A stretch of 64,000 bases of DNA. Origin: Terriglobales bacterium (GTDB taxonomy: Bacteria; Acidobacteriota; Terriglobia; Terriglobales; Acidobacteriaceae). Each line of letters begins with the position of its first letter. The stretch's first letter is position 1. The notes under the pieces are model-generated. The model saw only the letters and a list, made by a program, of their open reading frames with translations, was not told the DNA's origin and ran no database searches. Location of the stretch: assembly GCA_025936825.1 (NCBI GenBank), contig JAICSO010000010.1, positions 16,257 through 80,256 of the forward strand. Reading direction: 5' to 3'. Shown in pieces: positions 27,866 to 37,037 of this stretch. Both the position numbers and the translations under genes were made by a program.

Positions 27866-28159
27866 CTACTTAGCAACCAGCAACCCAGCCACGATTTCTT
27901 CCCATTCTTCTTTCAGAGCGGCGCGCGAGGGGCGCCGACCGCAGCGGCTGTACCAATAGGCAGCGTTAGACGCATCGCCTTCCTTGCGATGCAAGTAAGC
28001 GTGCACCCAAGAGCCGGCGGGACCTTCATCCTGTTGTGCAGATTCGTGAGCGCGGGACCAATCACCTTTTTCGTCCCACCAAAGCCCGGCAAGGGCAAAG
28101 CCTAAGTCGGCAGGCGGCGCGGTCGCCGTCAACGACTCGCGAAATTGCTCTACCGTCAT
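27866..28159 (-). CDS. Conserved small protein of unknown function
   Basis: The 97-residue product has no signal peptide. It contains LGFALAGLWWDEKGDWSRAHESAQQDEGPAGSWVHAYLHRKEGDASNAAYWYSR, two helix pairs reminiscent of a TPR or Sel1-type repeat. I recall similar hypothetical proteins in several soil bacteria but no assigned function. It is cytoplasmic by composition. It converges on the kinase gene with a 123-base gap holding the tandem duplication. Confidence 0.7.
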   Translation of the reverse strand: MTVEQFRESLTATAPPADLGFALAGLWWDEKGDWSRAHESAQQDEGPAGSWVHAYLHRKEGDASNAAYWYSRCGRRPSRAALKEEWEEIVAGLLVAK

Positions 28160-28209
28160 GGCCGTAAGGGTACCGCAATCCGAACGCTTAGGCGGAGATT
28201 TCTACGAAC

Positions 28210-28347
28210 CTAATGCATGAGAAGTGTATATGCCAAGCCGACCGCCGAGCCTACAACCATCCCGACCAGGATGAAATCGAGCCAAACGCCCGCGTCCACC
28301 CAACCATGCAAAATGCTCTTCTGAATGCTGGAACTTTCTCCGGACAC
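28210..28347 (-). CDS. Small single-span membrane protein, 45 aa
   Basis: Begins at a GTG with a strong GGAGGAAG ribosome binding site five bases upstream. The product starts VSGESSSIQKSILHGWVDAG and then has one hydrophobic helix (DFILVGMVVGSAVGLAYTLLMH) with small-residue packing motifs. It is too short to assign. The strong initiation signal and clean amphipathic/hydrophobic layout support translation. It is divergent from the GH3 gene at 28553. Confidence 0.55.
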   Translation of the reverse strand: MSGESSSIQKSILHGWVDAGVWLDFILVGMVVGSAVGLAYTLLMH

Positions 28348-28552
28348 TGCCACTTCCTCCAAAACTTACAGATGAAAGCACCTCAATTGTGGAGCATTGC
28401 TGCCCTTCAACTCCATACCGTAGGTGCTGTAGGAAATAGTGAGTGCTGCGGAAAAACGTTTCATTGCTCACCCGTGGTTAACACGATTTTGATAAGACCG
28501 GGTAAGATGTGGAATTCAGTTCCACGCGGTCACTCCTCTTAGGGGAAATTGA

Positions 28553-30778
28553 ATGCACTTATTTGCCCGTGCAGTGCGCGCCTACCTCGTCTTGATTTGC
28601 CTGTTTGTCGCTTCCCAACTTTTTTCTCAGCCAGCTCCCAAGCAAACATTTCCATGGTCGAACACTAGTTTGTCGCCGGATGAGCGGGCGACGCTGGTGT
28701 TGAAGCAAATGACACTCGACGAAAAGATTACCCTCCTGCACGGGACGGGACACCACGGACTCGGTCCGATGAGTCCTCTGTCATCCGGCTCAAACGGGGG
28801 CGCCGGTTACGTTGTCGGCATTGAGCGCCTAGGCATTCCCGGAATCCAGATGTCGGACGCGGCTTATGGCGTGCGATCCAGCGGCCAGAATGGCCGCTAC
28901 TCCACCGCGCTGCCGTGCAATCTCGCCGCAGCCGCTACTTGGGACCTAAAAGGCGCTTATGAATACGGTGCTCTCATTGGCCGCGAACTGCGCGCGCAGG
29001 GCTTCAACATGTCGCTCGGCGGCGGCGTGAACCTCACACGCGAGCCGCGCAATGGGCGGAACTTCGAGTATCTCGGTGAGGATCCGATTCTGGCCGGAAG
29101 CCTTGTGGGGCAACTGATTCGCGGCACCCAGGATCAGCACGTGCTCGGCGATATTAAGCATTACGCGCTCAACAATCAGGAAAGCGGTCGCAATTCGGTC
29201 AACGTCAATATCGACGAACGCTCGATGAGAGAGACCGATCTGCTGGCGTTTGAGATCGGTATTCGTGACGGCGATCCCGCCGGTGTGATGTGCTCCTACA
29301 ACCGCGTAAACGGCGAGTACGCCTGCGACAACAAATACTTGCTCACCGATGTGCTCAAGCGGGCGTGGAAGTTCCCCGGATTCGTTCTTTCTGATTGGGG
29401 AGCCGCGCACAGCATTGAGAAAGCTTCCGCCGCAGGGATGGATCACGAGGAGCCGAATGAGTATTTCTACGGAGCGCGCCTGAAAGAGGCGGTTCAGTCC
29501 GGCAAGGTTCCCATGTCGCAGGTGGATGATCACGTGCACCGCATTTTGCGCACCATGTTCGCCACCGCCGTGATCGACGATCCGCCGCAGAAGAGCGTGG
29601 TGGATGTCATGGCGGGATTTGACACGGCCCAGCACATTGCTGAAGAAGGCATGGTGCTGCTGAAGAACGAAAAGAATGTACTCCCGCTCGATGCATCACG
29701 CATCAAGTCCATTGCCATCATTGGCGGACATGCGGATGTCGGGATGGTTTCCGGCGGCGGCTCGGCTCAAGTTGATGCGCCCGGAGGAAACGCCATCATG
29801 CCCGCTGGAAAACGTGCGACCACTTGGGGCGTTCCAGTGTGGTTCCCGACAGCACCGCTGAAAGCGATTCAGGCCAAAGCGCCCAACGCGAAGGTGGAGT
29901 TCGACCCTGGTACGGATCTAGATTCGGCTGCGTCGCTTGCGAAGGGAGCCGATGTTGCCTTGGTTTTCGCCTGGCGTGCAGAAATCGAAGGGGCCGATGC
30001 TCCCAACATGTCCTTGCCCGGAAATCAGAACGACTTGATCGCGAAGGTGGCAGCGGCGAATCCGAACACAGTGGTCGTGCTCGAGACAGGAAATCCTGTG
30101 ACCATGCCGTGGTTGGATCAGGTAAGCGGCGTTCTTGAAGCTTGGTTCGCGGGCAGCAGCGGCCACAAGGCGCTCGCGAACATTCTCTTCGGCGATGTGA
30201 ATCCCAGCGGCAAGCTGCCGATTACGTTCCCGAAGAGCGAAGCCGATCTGCCACATCCGACAATTAACAAGCCGGATCCCGCCGTTCAACCGCACGGTCC
30301 CGATGCCTGGCGGCAAACCCTCGAGGGTATTCCTGCATTTCAAACCAAGTACGACGAGGGATTAAAGGTTGGCTACAAGTGGTATGACGCCGAGAAGAAG
30401 CCAGTGCTCTTCCCGTTCGGATACGGCCTGTCGTACACGACCTTCAAGTATTCGGGCTTGAAGCTCACGCCGGCCGAGAAGCTGTCGGTCACCTTCACCG
30501 TGAAAAACACTGGTAATCGCGCAGGGACGGAGATTGCTGAGGTATACGCGGGCTTGCCTTTGAGTAGCGGGGAACCGCCTAAGCGCCTAGTGGGATGGGA
30601 AAGAGTCGAGCTGAAGGCAGGTGAGAGTAAGGATGTCAGCGTACAGATCGAACCTCTGTTCCTCTCGGCCTTTGATCCTCAGCAACACGCATGGAAGAAA
30701 TCGGCGGGAGAGTACACAATCCTGGTGGGCGGATCGTCGGCAAATTTGCCGCTGCACCAGGCCCTCGCACTCCAGTAA
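28553..30778 (+). CDS. bglX: Secreted GH3 beta-glucosidase
   Basis: Hydrolyses beta-glucosides, and possibly beta-xylosides, from plant polysaccharide fragments. A signal peptide (AYLVLICLFVASQLFSQ) leads to the GH3 N-terminal barrel with the nucleophile Asp281 in VLSDWGA, and KHYALNNQESGRNSVNVNIDERSMRE, typical of BglX-type enzymes. The C-terminal alpha/beta domain includes GGGSAQVDAPGG and EGADAPNMSLPGNQNDLI. The final fibronectin-like domain contains FPFGYGLSYTTFKYSGL and ends at residue 741. The gene has its own start after AGGGGAAATTGA and no close operon partner. The GH31 and DUF5597 genes near 60-64 kb could act on related glycans. Confidence 0.93.
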   Translation: MHLFARAVRAYLVLICLFVASQLFSQPAPKQTFPWSNTSLSPDERATLVLKQMTLDEKITLLHGTGHHGLGPMSPLSSGSNGGAGYVVGIERLGIPGIQMSDAAYGVRSSGQNGRYSTALPCNLAAAATWDLKGAYEYGALIGRELRAQGFNMSLGGGVNLTREPRNGRNFEYLGEDPILAGSLVGQLIRGTQDQHVLGDIKHYALNNQESGRNSVNVNIDERSMRETDLLAFEIGIRDGDPAGVMCSYNRVNGEYACDNKYLLTDVLKRAWKFPGFVLSDWGAAHSIEKASAAGMDHEEPNEYFYGARLKEAVQSGKVPMSQVDDHVHRILRTMFATAVIDDPPQKSVVDVMAGFDTAQHIAEEGMVLLKNEKNVLPLDASRIKSIAIIGGHADVGMVSGGGSAQVDAPGGNAIMPAGKRATTWGVPVWFPTAPLKAIQAKAPNAKVEFDPGTDLDSAASLAKGADVALVFAWRAEIEGADAPNMSLPGNQNDLIAKVAAANPNTVVVLETGNPVTMPWLDQVSGVLEAWFAGSSGHKALANILFGDVNPSGKLPITFPKSEADLPHPTINKPDPAVQPHGPDAWRQTLEGIPAFQTKYDEGLKVGYKWYDAEKKPVLFPFGYGLSYTTFKYSGLKLTPAEKLSVTFTVKNTGNRAGTEIAEVYAGLPLSSGEPPKRLVGWERVELKAGESKDVSVQIEPLFLSAFDPQQHAWKKSAGEYTILVGGSSANLPLHQALALQ

Positions 30779-30861
30779 TCCGGCCAGAGTCCTTGTCGCA
30801 GCCGCTCACAGCGCCGGCAATGAGTGCCCTCCCCCGGGGACTCGCTCGTTGGTTTCACTTA

Positions 30862-30909
30862 CCCAGCGCTTACGCGCTGGGCTACTCAAATTCCGCCCGC
30901 GGTGCGGGC
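30862..30909. repeat. Hairpin repeat related to the proC-downstream element
   Basis: CCCAGCGC-TTAC-GCGCTGGG (30862-30881) followed by GCTA, then TTCCGCCC and GCCCGC-GGT-GCGGGC (30895-30909). The order and the CCC..TTAC..GGGGCTA / TTCCGCC framework match the copies at 6181 and 41456, but the stems differ, with compensating changes. Confidence 0.6.
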
Positions 30910-30945
30910 TGGGGTTGTGTTTGAAGAGCGGGAAAGTTGGGAAGG

Positions 30946-31095
30946 TTATCCCATGCCTAGTTCGTCTGCCGTTTCGAGGGGCGTTCCGCATCGGCGGCAG
31001 ATCACGGCGCCGCAATCTCCGCAGGTGAGAGGGTCGGAGACTTCCGTCGCGCACTTGGGGCAGTAGAGATTTTCGGGTTTGGGCGCTGTGTCCAT
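30946..31095 (-). CDS. Small double zinc-ribbon protein, 49 aa
   Basis: Begins MDTAPKPENLYCPKCATEVS and continues with CGDC and CRRC motifs (TCGDCGAVICRRCGTPL), so three CxxC pairs can bind one or two zinc ions, as in other zinc-ribbon regulators or rubredoxin-like proteins. It ends ETADELGMG. It lies immediately upstream of the receiver gene on the same strand but is read away from it. The function is unknown; protein or nucleic acid binding is the general expectation. Confidence 0.65.
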   Translation of the reverse strand: MDTAPKPENLYCPKCATEVSDPLTCGDCGAVICRRCGTPLETADELGMG

Positions 31096-31137
31096 CAGAA
31101 AGAGAATCTAGCACAGGCGAACTGCTGAGAGGAGCCT

Positions 31138-31521
31138 TCAGGAATTCCCAAGAACCTCGCGAATTTTCTGCATCAGTTCCGCGGGTGTGAACGGCTTCTG
31201 CAAAAAGCTGGCGCCACGATGCATATCCTTGAGCTCATCGCTTGGATATCCGGATGTGTAGATGATCCTCACAGCCGGCCATCTTGACCGCACTTGCTTC
31301 GCGAGTTCTTGCCCGCTAATTTCCGGCATGACCACGTCGGTGAGTAGAACGTCGATGTCATTCGTGTGCGACTTCAGCAACGAGTCAAGTTCCTCGCGCC
31401 GGTGTACGCTGATCACGGTATATCCCGCGTGCCTGAGGATGGTTTCGCCAAGTTCCCGAAGCAGGGGTTCATCTTCGGCGAGAAGGATGGTAGCTGGGCC
31501 GCGCTGGCTGGATCCGTTCAT
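31138..31521 (-). CDS. Single-domain response regulator (receiver only)
   Basis: A CheY-like receiver with no output domain: acidic pair at 16-18 (AEDE), phosphoacceptor Asp62 in LLTDVVMP, Thr/Ser in YTSGYP and Lys in FLQKPFT. The start was moved to the ATG at 31521, giving 127 residues; the longer frame adds an unrelated basic leader. It probably relays a phosphate within a two-component or phosphorelay system, but no histidine kinase is adjacent. No good ribosome binding site is visible before the ATG. Confidence 0.88.
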   Translation of the reverse strand: MNGSSQRGPATILLAEDEPLLRELGETILRHAGYTVISVHRREELDSLLKSHTNDIDVLLTDVVMPEISGQELAKQVRSRWPAVRIIYTSGYPSDELKDMHRGASFLQKPFTPAELMQKIREVLGNS

Positions 31522-31769
31522 AGACAAAAGGGTGCAGTTCCTTCGACGAAGGATGCGGCGTCCGCATAGTCTAGCATTGCACCGGGAGTTGTGCAGCAAG
31601 GCGTTGGTTCCATGCATGGTGAGCGCTAGCATTGCCCAAAGTGGAAACGGGGTAGCTTGTTATCGATTCGATTGACAACACCGGTGGGCCTACGTGATTT
31701 AATATCTGCATCAGTTTGGCCGAGTATCCCGTCCCGCCCTGTGACCTTTTGAGACGAGGAGCATACTAG

Positions 31770-32477
31770 TTGCATCTAAGACAACAGGCGCTACGAATTG
31801 AAGGGCTTAGGAAGGCCTTTCGGTCTGGCGCGACTGAACTGGTGCTCTTTGAGAATCTGTCGTTTGCGGTCGGCCGGGGCGAGATGCTGGCGATCGTAGG
31901 CCAGTCCGGCGCCGGGAAGAGTACTTTGCTGCACATCCTGGGAGCGCTGGAACGGCCTTCTGCCGGGAGCGTCTACTTCGGCGAACAAAGCCTGAATTCG
32001 CTTTCAGATGATCAGGCGGCCGATTTCCGCAACCGGAAGATCGGGTATGTTTGGCAGTTCCACTACTTGTTGCCGGAGTTTACGGCGGTGGAGAACGTGG
32101 CAATGCCGCTCCTGATGCGAGGGGTCGCGAAGTCCGAAGCAGAACACGAAGCTCTTAGCTGGCTGGAGAAAGTGGGGCTGCGTCCGCGTGCCTCGCACCG
32201 AGCGGGAGAACTTTCCGGCGGCGAGCAACAAAGGGCAGCGTTGGCGCGGGCCTTGATCACGAAACCTGAGATCCTATTGGCGGACGAGCCAACCGGCGAT
32301 CTGGATAGTCGGACCTCAGAAACGGTGTTCGAGTTGATTTCGCGATTGCACGAAGAGCAGCAACTCTCCTCGCTGATTGCCACCCACAACATGAGTTTTG
32401 CGCGGCGATGCCATCGCGTACTCAAAATCGAGAATGGGGTGGCAGAAGAAGTGAGACCGGAGGCACTGGCGGATTAG
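31770..32477 (+). CDS. LolD/MacB-type ABC transporter ATP-binding protein
   Basis: The 235-residue ATPase is of the lipoprotein-release/MacB class. Walker A is GQSGAGKST, the signature is LSGGEQQRAALARAL and Walker B is ILLADEPTGDLDSRTSE. The Q-loop region reads YVWQFHYLLPEFTAVENVAMPLL, typical of LolD. The start is a TTG preceded by GAGGAG. There is no permease next to it. Two MacB-like permeases without an ATPase lie about 18-20 kb away (49979-52609) and are possible partners, by inference only. A weak hairpin follows. Confidence 0.9.
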   Translation: MHLRQQALRIEGLRKAFRSGATELVLFENLSFAVGRGEMLAIVGQSGAGKSTLLHILGALERPSAGSVYFGEQSLNSLSDDQAADFRNRKIGYVWQFHYLLPEFTAVENVAMPLLMRGVAKSEAEHEALSWLEKVGLRPRASHRAGELSGGEQQRAALARALITKPEILLADEPTGDLDSRTSETVFELISRLHEEQQLSSLIATHNMSFARRCHRVLKIENGVAEEVRPEALAD

Positions 32478-32504
32478 GCAGGTTGCCAAAGTGGTACCGA
32501 GGTA

Positions 32505-32524
32505 AAACACGAAGGTTGGTGTTT
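32505..32524 (+). terminator. Weak hairpin after the ABC ATPase gene
   Basis: AAACAC and GTGTTT flank an 8-base loop, followed by CTAATC without a real T run. It is a possible terminator; the rest of 32478-32701 holds no gene and presumably carries the clpC promoter. Confidence 0.3.
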
Positions 32525-32701
32525 CTAATCACAAGAGGAATTGCGATAATCGGTGTATGGTGCCCTTAGTAATCGGGGGCATATAGCGAAAAGCAGGACG
32601 ACTCTCGATAATGTACAGATCGGGAGCCCAGGTACAACGTGGTATGAGGTACCGGAGCGCAGGGCGGTGGCCTTCCGTTCTGGTGGGATTCGGGGGCTGA
32701 T

Positions 32702-35149
32702 ATGTTTGAGCGTTACACGGAAAAAGCAAGGCGCGTCATCTTCTTCGCGCGTTATGAAGCCAGCCAGTTCGGCTCTCCTTATATAGAGACTGAACATCTG
32801 CTGCTAGGACTGTTGCGCGAAGACAAAGCCCTGACCAATCGCTTTCTGCGTTCGCACGCCTCCGTAGAATCGATCCGCAAACAGATCGAGGGCCACACCA
32901 CGATCCGCGAGAAAGTTTCGACCTCCGTTGATCTGCCACTCAGCAATGAATGCAAGCGAGTACTCGCTTATGCTGCGGAAGAAGCTGAGAGGCTTTCCCA
33001 CAAACATATTGGAACCGAGCACCTACTCTTGGGTCTACTTCGCGAAGAAAAATGTTTCGCTGCGGAAATCCTGCATGAGCGGGGATTGAGGCTCTCGACA
33101 ATCCGTGAGGAACTTGCCCGCAGCAGCCAGGAAAAGGCGCAACCGCAGCGGCAGCGCGAGTCTTCCCTGCTCAGCGAATTTTCCCGCGACTTAACCCAGT
33201 CGGCGATGGACAGCCAGCTTGATCCGCTGGTCGGACGTGAAAACGAACTCGAGCGCGTCGTACAGATTCTATGTCGCCGCACCAAGAACAATCCTGTACT
33301 GATCGGTGAGCCAGGCGTTGGTAAGACGGCCATCGTTGAAGGTCTGGCGCAGCGCATCGCTGATGGCGAGGTTCCGTCATTCTTGGCGGACAAGAGAATC
33401 CTAGCTCTGGATCTTTCGCTGATTGTTGCCGGCACTAAGTATCGCGGGCAGTTTGAAGAGCGGCTCAAGACCATCATGAAAGAGCTGATGGAGTCGCAGA
33501 ACTGCATCATCTTCATCGACGAGTTGCACACGCTGGTTGGCGCAGGTTCCGCCGAAGGATCGCTCGATGCGGCGAACATCCTGAAGCCGGCGCTTTCACG
33601 CGGCGAGATTCAGTGCATTGGCGCCACCACGCCTGGGGAATATCGCAAGTCGATCGAGAAGGATCGTTCGTTGGAACGGCGCTTCCAGGCAGTGAAGGTT
33701 CCACCTCCGAACGAGGCCGACGCGACCAAGATTCTGTTCGGAATCAAGGACCGGTACGAGAAGTTCCATGCGGTCACTTATACCGACGATGCGATCAACT
33801 TCGCTGTTTCGCACTCGAACCGGTACATCCCGGACCGATTCCTGCCGGACAAGGCGATCGACCTGGTCGACGAAGCCGGCGCGCGCGTGAAATTGCGCCA
33901 GACTTCCCTGCCCGAGGAGATCACGGAAGTCCAGAAGCGGCTGAAGTTCATCGTGCACCGCATGGAAAACGCGGTCGCGAACCACGAGTTCGAGAAAGCC
34001 CGCTTCTACTCCGACGAGGAGCGCAAGGAGCGTGAGAACCTGCGCATCCTGCGCGAGAAGTATCACCTCGACGAGTCGGCGACCGGTGTTGTCAATCGCG
34101 AAGACATTGAAGATGTGGTCTCGCGCTGGACCGGCGTGCCCATCACTTCGATCAAAGAAGAAGAAACCCAGAAGCTGCTGCGCATCGAAGAAGAACTGCA
34201 CAAGCGCATCATCTCGCAGGACAAATCGATCAGCGCGTTGGCTCGTGCCATCCGACGCAGCCGCGCCGGATTGAAGAGTCCGAACCGGCCGATTGGCTCG
34301 TTCCTGTTCCTGGGGCCGACCGGCGTCGGAAAAACTGAAGTCGCGCGCACCCTGGCGCAGTTCATGTTCGGTAGCGAGAAGTCGCTGATCCGCTTCGATA
34401 TGTCTGAGTTCATGGAAAAGCACTCGGTCTCGAAGCTGATTGGCTCGCCTCCGGGATATGTTGGTTACGAAGAGGGCGGCCAGCTTACTGAGCGCGTAAA
34501 GCGGGCGCCCTACAGCGTCGTCCTGCTCGACGAAATCGAGAAGGCTCATCCGGATGTGTTCAACATCCTGCTGCAGGTGTTTGAAGACGGCCAGTTGACG
34601 GACGGCCTCGGCAACACGGTGGATTTCAAGAACACGATCATCATCATGACGTCGAACATTGGAGCGCGGCACCTGCAGAAACGCGAGGGGCTCGGCTTCC
34701 AGTCGACGAAGGAAGATGCGATCTCAGACAAGGTTGAAGAACTGGTGAAGAACGAAGTGAAGCGCACGTTCAACCCCGAGTTCCTGAACCGTCTTGACGA
34801 GGTCATCCTGTTCAACGCGCTGAACGAAGCCGACCTGATCCAGATTCTGGAGTTGATGGTTACGCAGCTCAACACGAACCTGGCGCAGAAGTCGATCACT
34901 GTCACGGTGGCCGACGAGGCCAAGAAGTGGATCCTGAACCAGACGCTCACCGACCGCAGCTACGGCGCTCGCCCGTTGCGCCGGGCCTTGCAGAAGTACA
35001 TCGAGGACCCGCTGTCAGAGGCGCTGATCCAGGGCACCATCACCATGCGGCCGGCGTTCATCGAGGTCTTCCTCGAAGGCAACAAGCTGTTCTACCGCCC
35101 CGTGGATGCGAAAGAAGACGAAGGCGTGCTGCTGTACGAGAACAATTAG
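32702..35149 (+). CDS. clpC: ATP-dependent Clp protease ATP-binding subunit ClpC
   Basis: A Hsp100 unfoldase that feeds proteins to ClpP. Two N-terminal Clp repeats (residues 1-145: [24 protein letters not shown] twice in diverged form) are followed by AAA module 1 with Walker A GEPGVGKT at 202-209. A UVR/M-domain coiled coil (about 410-450) and AAA module 2 with Walker A GPTGVGKT at 538-545 come next. The ClpP-binding loop LGF is at 664-666. The short M-domain fits ClpC rather than ClpB. The 815 residues are normal. A rho-independent terminator follows at 35170. No ctsR, mcsA or mcsB is adjacent. Confidence 0.96.
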   Translation: MFERYTEKARRVIFFARYEASQFGSPYIETEHLLLGLLREDKALTNRFLRSHASVESIRKQIEGHTTIREKVSTSVDLPLSNECKRVLAYAAEEAERLSHKHIGTEHLLLGLLREEKCFAAEILHERGLRLSTIREELARSSQEKAQPQRQRESSLLSEFSRDLTQSAMDSQLDPLVGRENELERVVQILCRRTKNNPVLIGEPGVGKTAIVEGLAQRIADGEVPSFLADKRILALDLSLIVAGTKYRGQFEERLKTIMKELMESQNCIIFIDELHTLVGAGSAEGSLDAANILKPALSRGEIQCIGATTPGEYRKSIEKDRSLERRFQAVKVPPPNEADATKILFGIKDRYEKFHAVTYTDDAINFAVSHSNRYIPDRFLPDKAIDLVDEAGARVKLRQTSLPEEITEVQKRLKFIVHRMENAVANHEFEKARFYSDEERKERENLRILREKYHLDESATGVVNREDIEDVVSRWTGVPITSIKEEETQKLLRIEEELHKRIISQDKSISALARAIRRSRAGLKSPNRPIGSFLFLGPTGVGKTEVARTLAQFMFGSEKSLIRFDMSEFMEKHSVSKLIGSPPGYVGYEEGGQLTERVKRAPYSVVLLDEIEKAHPDVFNILLQVFEDGQLTDGLGNTVDFKNTIIIMTSNIGARHLQKREGLGFQSTKEDAISDKVEELVKNEVKRTFNPEFLNRLDEVILFNALNEADLIQILELMVTQLNTNLAQKSITVTVADEAKKWILNQTLTDRSYGARPLRRALQKYIEDPLSEALIQGTITMRPAFIEVFLEGNKLFYRPVDAKEDEGVLLYENN

Positions 35150-35169
35150 CCGTCAGCTCTTAGCCATCA

Positions 35170-35203
35170 GCCGTCAGCCAAAAGCTGGCGGCTTTTGTTT
35201 TTG
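35170..35203 (+). terminator. Rho-independent terminator of clpC
   Basis: Stem GCCGTCAGC (35170-35178) with GCTGGCGGC (35184-35192), one wobble, followed by TTTTGTTTTTG. It follows the clpC stop by 21 bases. The surrounding CGTCAGCTCTTAGCCATCAGCCGTCAGCC is also a short word repeat. Confidence 0.8.
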
Positions 35204-35284
35204 TATCAGGAATGGCCGTGGAGGGACGGGCGCCCTCGCCCGTCCAGGTCGAGCGTAGCTCGACAGCGGTCGAGCCCGTGGCGT

Positions 35285-35455
35285 TCATTTCGCGCAGAGT
35301 TTAAGGCGGGTGAGATGGCTGGCCAGTGCGGCTTCGGGAATTCCCTGTCCCCGATCCAATTGCTCGATACCGCGCCGAATCTTCTTCTCGTCGATTACGG
35401 TACGGTTTCCCGATAGCCAGCGGCCCTGTTCTTCCTGCGACGCTGCGCGGAATAA
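35285..35455 (-). pseudogene. Remnant of a small antitoxin-like gene
   Basis: The open frame has no ATG but reads RAASQEEQGRWLSGNRTV, IDEKKIRRGIEQLDRGQG and IPEAALASHLTRLK. The segment DEKKIRRGIEQLDRGQGIPE strongly resembles the C-terminal helices of ParD/RelB-type antitoxins. The 5' part is lost or out of frame, so it is read as a decayed gene. No toxin gene accompanies it. Confidence 0.4.
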
Positions 35456-35474
35456 TCAGCGTTCTTGAGGCGGA

Positions 35475-35615
35475 CTATCCTTGATCGCCAAGAAAATCGT
35501 CCGGAAAATGCACTGCATTCACAAGGTCAAAGAATTCTTGCCAGCCGTGACTTCCGTCGAGTCTCTTGGGCCGGCTTGATGTTAAGCCCCACTGTTTCTT
35601 CTGCTTACGCTTCAT
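35475..35615 (-). CDS. Small basic protein, 46 aa, possible gene remnant
   Basis: Begins MKRKQKKQWGLTSSRPKRLD, followed by HGWQEFFDLVNAVHFPDDF. The end resembles the tails of AbrB-type or VapB-like antitoxins, which often end in a PDDF motif, but this is only a resemblance. It lies directly upstream (minus strand) of the antitoxin-like remnant. There is no clear ribosome binding site. Confidence 0.35.
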   Translation of the reverse strand: MKRKQKKQWGLTSSRPKRLDGSHGWQEFFDLVNAVHFPDDFLGDQG

Positions 35616-35685
35616 AAAAGCACTCTATCCGAAAACCTGACCCACAACCTTCAATTTCCTCAGGCCTCCTCGCCGAAAATTTCGC

Positions 35686-35720
35686 TTGACATTGATATAG
35701 TGTTATAGTTATGTATAACA
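35686..35720 (+). promoter_or_regulatory. Promoter with overlapping operator TGTTATA-N6-TATAACA
   Basis: A consensus -35 hexamer TTGACA (35686-35691) with a possible -10 (TTATGT or TATGTA) at 17-18 bases. The perfect inverted repeat TGTTATA-GTTATG-TATAACA (35701-35720) covers the -10. Its place before a five-gene operon that encodes a YtrA-type GntR repressor makes it the probable site of autoregulation. Confidence 0.7.
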
Positions 35721-35794
35721 GTGTCGCATGGTTCCTAGCTGGCTGGCTTTGAACGTCGCCGCCGATCAGGGAACCAGCCCAAGGAGATCGAAAT

Positions 35795-36367
35795 ATGAAG
35801 CTTCGCTATCTATTGCTCGCATTTCTGCTGTCGCTCTGTCCGCTCGTCTTCGCCCAGAACGACATGCAGCACATGTCCACCCCTCAACCCGCGCCTTCAG
35901 AAGCGCAGAAGTCATTCACGGAACTCAAGACCCTGGCCGGTTCGTGGCACGGGCAAGTTACCGTCAACCCGCCAATGAAAGACATGGGCGAGACCAGCAT
36001 GGAAGTTTCCATGCGCGTAACCTCGCGCGGCAACGCCCTGGTCCACGAGATGAAGGAAGCAGGAAAGTCAGACGATCCAACCAAGAATGATCACCCGCTC
36101 ACGATGTTTTACCTGGACAACGATCACCTCACGCTTGTGCACTATTGCGATGCCGGGAACCGTCCGCGCATGGTGGCCAGAACGTCGCCGGACGGAAAGA
36201 CGGTAGAATTCGATTTCCTCGACATCTCCGGCAACACGAAGTACGGACACATGCAACACGCGGTTTTTACTGTGGTGGATTCCAACCATCACATCGAGGA
36301 CTGGACGTTCCTGATGCCCGGCGACAAACCCGTGCATGCGCGGATGGACCTGGTGCGGGCCCAGTAA
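35795..36367 (+). CDS. Secreted DUF1579-like protein
   Basis: The signal peptide MKLRYLLLAFLLSLCPLVFA leads to a domain of about 160 residues with FTELKTLAGSWHGQVTVNP near its start, typical of DUF1579/lipocalin-like domains that open with an AGxW motif, and HHIEDWTFLMPGDKPVHARMDLVR at the end. A short His/Met segment (NDMQHM) follows the signal peptide. The function is unknown. It is the first gene of the operon after the operator and has the ribosome binding site AAGGAGATCG. Its export and position suggest it senses or handles a compound that the ABC exporter deals with. Confidence 0.8.
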   Translation: MKLRYLLLAFLLSLCPLVFAQNDMQHMSTPQPAPSEAQKSFTELKTLAGSWHGQVTVNPPMKDMGETSMEVSMRVTSRGNALVHEMKEAGKSDDPTKNDHPLTMFYLDNDHLTLVHYCDAGNRPRMVARTSPDGKTVEFDFLDISGNTKYGHMQHAVFTVVDSNHHIEDWTFLMPGDKPVHARMDLVRAQ

Positions 36368-36409
36368 CAGTAGGCATCATCGGTGGACGATGGAGAGGAG
36401 GAAACGATT

Positions 36410-36619
36410 ATGAGCACAAGTTTGGCGACAAAACGGCTTGCGGATGCACCCTCAGGAGCGAAGGCCACAGTGGTCGTCGGCTTCTACCTGATCACGTTCC
36501 TGATGGGAGGATTCTTCCTCTTCGTTGGTGGCAGGTTAGGGGTGGGTATCGATGTCACCGCGGCCGTGTTCTACATGATTGTGACGGTGCTTTTCTATGC
36601 ACTTAACAAGGGCGCGTAA
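36410..36619 (+). CDS. Small two-helix membrane protein
   Basis: The 69-residue product has a basic N-terminus (MSTSLATKRLADAPSGAK) and two membrane helices: VVGFYLITFLMGGFFLFVGG and VTAAVFYMIVTVLFYAL. The ATG at 36410 follows GAGAGGAGG, a very strong ribosome binding site; the earlier in-frame start lacks this. It sits between the DUF1579-like gene and the regulator in the operon. It may be an accessory subunit of the exporter; I do not recognise it. Confidence 0.7.
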   Translation: MSTSLATKRLADAPSGAKATVVVGFYLITFLMGGFFLFVGGRLGVGIDVTAAVFYMIVTVLFYALNKGA

Positions 36620-36649
36620 GAACCGACTGAACTAAGGCGAGTGACCACA

Positions 36650-37033
36650 ATGGACCGTGAGTGGAATGACAATCAGCCGATCTACCGTCAGCTACGCGAT
36701 CGGGTAGTGGCGATGATCCTCGACGGGGTGCTGAAGGAAGGCGATCCGCTGCCCTCGGTGCGTACCGTCGCCGCGGACTATCGGCTGAACCCGCTTACGG
36801 TCCTGAAGGGCTATCAGGAACTGGTCGACGAAGAGCTCGTGGAGAAAAAGAGAGGTCTCGGTATGTACGTCAAGGACGGCGCGCGAACCCTGCTGCTGAA
36901 AGGTGAACGTCAGAAGTTTCTCTCGGAAGAGTGGCCGCGGGTGCAAGCCACTATTCAGCGGCTCGGCCTGAAAGCGGAAGACCTCCTCAACGGTACTGGT
37001 AACTCCAAACCGCCGAAGAAGGAGGACCGCTGA
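36650..37033 (+). CDS. GntR-family regulator, YtrA subfamily
   Basis: A short GntR protein of 127 residues with an N-terminal winged helix-turn-helix (PIYRQLRDRVVAMILDGVLKEGDPLPSVRTVAADYRLNPLTVLKGYQELVDEELVEKKRGLGMYV) and only a short helical tail, as in YtrA-type repressors that control ABC exporter operons. The N-terminus has an unusual Trp (DREWNDNQPIY). The ATG at 36650 is preferred over the GTG at 36641, which has too little room for a ribosome binding site. It is followed at once by the ATPase and permease. Its probable operator is TGTTATA-N6-TATAACA upstream of the first gene. Confidence 0.9.
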   Translation: MDREWNDNQPIYRQLRDRVVAMILDGVLKEGDPLPSVRTVAADYRLNPLTVLKGYQELVDEELVEKKRGLGMYVKDGARTLLLKGERQKFLSEEWPRVQATIQRLGLKAEDLLNGTGNSKPPKKEDR

Positions 37034-37037
37034 ACCT

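Larger units (their letters stand above)
35204..35794. other. Gene-poor region with hairpin repeats and gene remnants
   Basis: Holds a palindrome GGACGGGCG-CCCT-CGCCCGTCC (35224-35245) and GTCGAG-CGTAG-CTCGAC (35248-35264), which look like intergenic repeats, followed by two minus-strand remnants or small frames (35285-35455 and 35475-35615), and then the promoter of the YtrA-type operon. I see no complete ordinary gene. Confidence 0.6.

Noticed and set aside
36641..36649. GTG start for the GntR regulator
   Set aside because: It is too close to the AAGG sequence to be a good initiation site, and the ATG at 36650 has the better spacing.
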